Source: Acidobacteriaceae bacterium
GTDB lineage: Bacteria > Acidobacteriota > Terriglobia > Terriglobales > Acidobacteriaceae
DNA: 8,088 nucleotides
NCBI GenBank assembly: GCA_003165455.1
Contig: PLUJ01000062.1
Coordinates: 1 to 8,088, forward strand
Direction of reading: 5' to 3'
This document shows, piece by piece, positions 5,684-8,088 of the stretch (positions are counted from its first letter, which is position 1; the number at the start of each line of letters is the position of its first letter). Below the pieces are notes generated by a model. That model made no database searches and was not told the origin of the DNA. It saw only the letters and a list, made by a program, of their open reading frames with translations. The translations under genes and the position numbers were made by a program.

Positions 5684-8088
5684 GGCCTTTTCGATCTTCA
5701 CAAGAAAACCCTTGGATTCAGGTGTATGTGCATTTGGATCCGTCACCGCCGGAGTAAGCAGATTCGCCGGAGTGCGCGCATCTTTCCCTTCGTCTTCCTG
5801 GATACCGCGGAAGCCTTGATGAATCGGCAATCCAATCTGGTAGGTCTTTTTCCCGTCGATCATCATCGGCTTCAACCGACGCGTTACAAACGCCTTCGCG
5901 GTGTAAGTTCCACGCGCGCTGATCACGTGAATCATATCCGTCCCGCGAATTCCTTTTTCGTTCGCCAGCTCTACGGGTATTTCCACGAATGGCTCGGGGA
6001 TCAACTGAACGTTCATCGGATTGTTTTTCGTCCAGTAGTGATATTGCTCGGTCAGCCGGTAGGTGGTGCAGACGATGCTGTACTCCTCCGGCGATCCAAA
6101 TTTGTCGTACGGCGTCTTGAACTTCGTTACCAGCGGATTATTCGACTGTTCTGGATGCAGCAGATTCTTGGTCGGGCTTTCGATCGGTTCGTAGTGCTCA
6201 GGAAACGGCCCATCCGCGAGAACGCCGATGGGAGCGAACAAACGACCGATGCCTTCGGGATTCATAATGAATGGCCCCATGTGATCCTTCGGATGGGAGT
6301 CGGGCTTGAAGTCGGGCACGTCGTTGCCCACCCACTTACCCGCCGCTTCGTTCCACCAAATCTGCTTGCGATCGGAATCCCACGGCTTTCCATCCGTATT
6401 GCAGGAGGCGCGATTGTAAAGCACGCGCCGATTTGCCGGCCACGACCACGCCCAGTTGGGAAAAACTCCCATTCCTGACGGATCCTCTGTCCCTCGCTTC
6501 TGGATCTGAGAACCTGCCTCGGTCCATGAACCGGAATAAATCCAATTGCCGCACGTCGTAGTGCCATCGTCTTTTAACCATGCAAATCCGGGCAATTGCT
6601 GACCCGCTTTGATCACCTGCCCCGTCGCATCGTCTTTCAGGTCGGCTAGAGCTTTACCGTTGATTTCCATCGCCACTTGCGAAAGTGGGGGATGAGCCGC
6701 ATCGGCATATGCCCAACTCAAATTCAGAATTGGGTCGGGGAACTTCCCGCCCTCCTTCTTATAGAGGTCTCGAACTCGTAAGAAAATTTCGGCGATGATG
6801 TCTTGGTCGAGTCGCGCTTGCCCCGGAGGTGGAACCGCAGCGTATTTCCAGGTGACCCAGCGTGCAGAGTTTGTCATGCTGCCATCTTTTTCGGCAAAGC
6901 CCGCGCAGGGCAACCTATAAACGGTAGTGTTAATCTTCTTCTGTTCTTCCGCTGTAATGCCCGGCGCTCGCCAAAACTCGCTGGTCTCGTCCTCATAAAT
7001 TTCGCCAACCACGAGCCAGTCCGCTTTCTTCAGCGCATTGATGTTTTTGTTCGTGTCCGGGCCGATCATCACTCCATTCATCCCGAAGGCCAACATGCCC
7101 TTGATCTTGTCGTTGTACATGTCGTCCCAGATATGGGTCCACGAGCAGTCTTGTCCGGGTTTCGGCAAATAATCAAAACCAAATCCGTTTTCCTTCGTAG
7201 CTGCATCGCCATACAACGACTTGAGTAACGACACCACGAATTTCGGCGTATTCGAGTAGTAGTTCATCGAAGCCCAAGGCGAGGGCTTCGACGGTCCAGG
7301 TGTAGTGCGCTTCAGATAGGTAGCCAAGTCTTTATCATCGGGAACAGGTCCTTTGAGGTAGCCAGGCAGCGAATCGTACAGCCCTGCCATATCGGTCGCA
7401 CCCTGAATGTTGGAATGTCCGCGAAGCGCGTTCACGCCCCCGCCCGCTCTACCGACGTTACCGAGAAGAAGTTGAATCATGGCGGCAGTGCGGATGATCT
7501 GAGTTCCGAAACTATGCTGCGTCCAACCCACCGCATAGATGATGGTGCCGACTTTTTTCATGTCGCCATCTTTGCGGATCGATGTAAATAGATCGATGGC
7601 TTTCAGATACTGATCTTTTGGAATGCCGGTAATCCGTTCGACAACTTCGGGCGTGTAACGCGAATACTGCTGCTTCATCAGTTGGAAGACGCAGCGCGGA
7701 TGCTGAAGCGTCAGGTCATAGGCCACGTTTGACGGTAAAGCGGGCGGTGGCACCGCGCCTCCAACTTTACCAGGCACTGGTTCGGGCGCGTGCCCAGTGG
7801 CTCCTGCTTGTCCGCCAGAATTTCCTTCTCCTTCATAGTTCCAAGTGGATAAATCGTACTTGCTGGTCGACGCGTTGAATCCAGAATACAAACCATCGTC
7901 GGGAAGTTTGAAGCCTTCCTTAACGATGAAGGCTGCGTTGGTGTAGTTGACGAGATATTCCTTGGCGATCCGGTTGTTCTCGATGGCATAGCGGATCAGG
8001 CCGCCGAGGAATGCAATGTCGGTGCCGGCCCGAATCTGTACGAAGAGGTCGGCTGTAGCGGACGTGCGCGTGAATCGCGGGTCAACGG
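5681..8088 (-). CDS. fdnG: Formate dehydrogenase alpha (catalytic) subunit, FdnG/FdoG type, C-terminal 801 residues (5' end outside window)
   Basis: This molybdopterin-dependent catalytic subunit oxidises formate to CO2, normally on the outer face of the membrane after Tat export. The reading frame is open to the window edge; the first full codon is GTT at 8086-8084, giving VDPRFTRTSATADLFVQIR, a conserved block. Other family blocks are HSFGTQIIRTAAMIQLLLGN (191-210), GGGVNALRGHSNIQGATD (215-232), FAEKDGSMTNSARW, FPEHYEPIESP and YRLTEQYHYWT. The C-terminal molybdopterin-dinucleotide-binding domain ends in GFLVKIEKA. The signal peptide, the N-terminal [4Fe-4S] motif and the Cys or Sec ligand to molybdenum all lie outside, so it cannot be told whether this is a selenoprotein. 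Compared with E. coli FdnG from memory, it has an extra Gly/Pro-rich segment at residues 86-122 of the visible part. A TTG at 7891 is not a real start, because the homologous sequence continues upstream without a break. Confidence 0.96.
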   Translation of the reverse strand, partial: VDPRFTRTSATADLFVQIRAGTDIAFLGGLIRYAIENNRIAKEYLVNYTNAAFIVKEGFKLPDDGLYSGFNASTSKYDLSTWNYEGEGNSGGQAGATGHAPEPVPGKVGGAVPPPALPSNVAYDLTLQHPRCVFQLMKQQYSRYTPEVVERITGIPKDQYLKAIDLFTSIRKDGDMKKVGTIIYAVGWTQHSFGTQIIRTAAMIQLLLGNVGRAGGGVNALRGHSNIQGATDMAGLYDSLPGYLKGPVPDDKDLATYLKRTTPGPSKPSPWASMNYYSNTPKFVVSLLKSLYGDAATKENGFGFDYLPKPGQDCSWTHIWDDMYNDKIKGMLAFGMNGVMIGPDTNKNINALKKADWLVVGEIYEDETSEFWRAPGITAEEQKKINTTVYRLPCAGFAEKDGSMTNSARWVTWKYAAVPPPGQARLDQDIIAEIFLRVRDLYKKEGGKFPDPILNLSWAYADAAHPPLSQVAMEINGKALADLKDDATGQVIKAGQQLPGFAWLKDDGTTTCGNWIYSGSWTEAGSQIQKRGTEDPSGMGVFPNWAWSWPANRRVLYNRASCNTDGKPWDSDRKQIWWNEAAGKWVGNDVPDFKPDSHPKDHMGPFIMNPEGIGRLFAPIGVLADGPFPEHYEPIESPTKNLLHPEQSNNPLVTKFKTPYDKFGSPEEYSIVCTTYRLTEQYHYWTKNNPMNVQLIPEPFVEIPVELANEKGIRGTDMIHVISARGTYTAKAFVTRRLKPMMIDGKKTYQIGLPIHQGFRGIQEDEGKDARTPANLLTPAVTDPNAHTPESKGFLVKIEKA

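Noticed and set aside
5726..6478. A 250-codon plus-strand frame inside the alpha-subunit gene
   Set aside because: It is antisense to highly conserved formate dehydrogenase sequence, and its Arg/His-rich translation has no recognisable domain.
7711..7989. A short minus-strand frame starting at 7989
   Set aside because: It is an out-of-phase reading of the alpha-subunit gene, whose true frame runs unbroken to the window edge.

Overview
The window holds the 3' part of a respiratory formate dehydrogenase operon and, next to it, an accessory stretch of gene remnants and transposase-linked genes. The organism is probably a free-living bacterium of the Acidobacteriota type. This is an inference from the style of the hypothetical proteins, the RHS-repeat remnant and the IS1-like transposase. 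No rRNA or other taxonomic marker is present, so it is a weak call.

Right part (3229-8088, all minus strand): four tightly packed genes in the order alpha subunit (5' end outside the window), beta subunit, gamma subunit, FdhE. Together they encode a membrane-bound formate dehydrogenase of the FdnGHI/FdoGHI type and its maturation factor. Formate is oxidised at the molybdenum site of the alpha subunit. Electrons pass through the four [4Fe-4S] clusters of the beta subunit to the two b hemes of the gamma subunit and on to quinone. Start and stop codons overlap at two junctions (ATGA), and a Shine-Dalgarno sequence overlaps the alpha stop codon at the third, so this is one translationally coupled operon. 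Gene order matches E. coli fdoGHI-fdhE.

Middle (about 2620-3228): no intact gene. Immediately after the fdhE stop lies a 5'-truncated remnant that looks like the C-terminal part of an HNH-type protein. It is followed by a remnant of an RHS/YD-repeat protein in a different frame. This is a junkyard of recombined fragments marking the edge of the conserved operon.

Left part (1-2619): two divergent units leave a 63-bp intergenic region (1606-1668) with two back-to-back promoters. Each -10 box lies in one arm of a perfect inverted repeat, TGTACCCC/GGGGTACA. To the right runs a 316-residue membrane protein of unknown function, with a signal peptide, one membrane helix and a coiled coil carrying methionine at every seventh residue. 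To the left runs an operon of an intact IS1-like DDE transposase followed by three small genes, each overlapping the previous one by 4 to 14 bases. The last is cut by the window edge and resembles a small DNA-binding protein. Both promoters sit so close to the first ATG that the transcripts would be leaderless or nearly so. The transposase-led operon with its mirrored promoter is the least ordinary part of the window.
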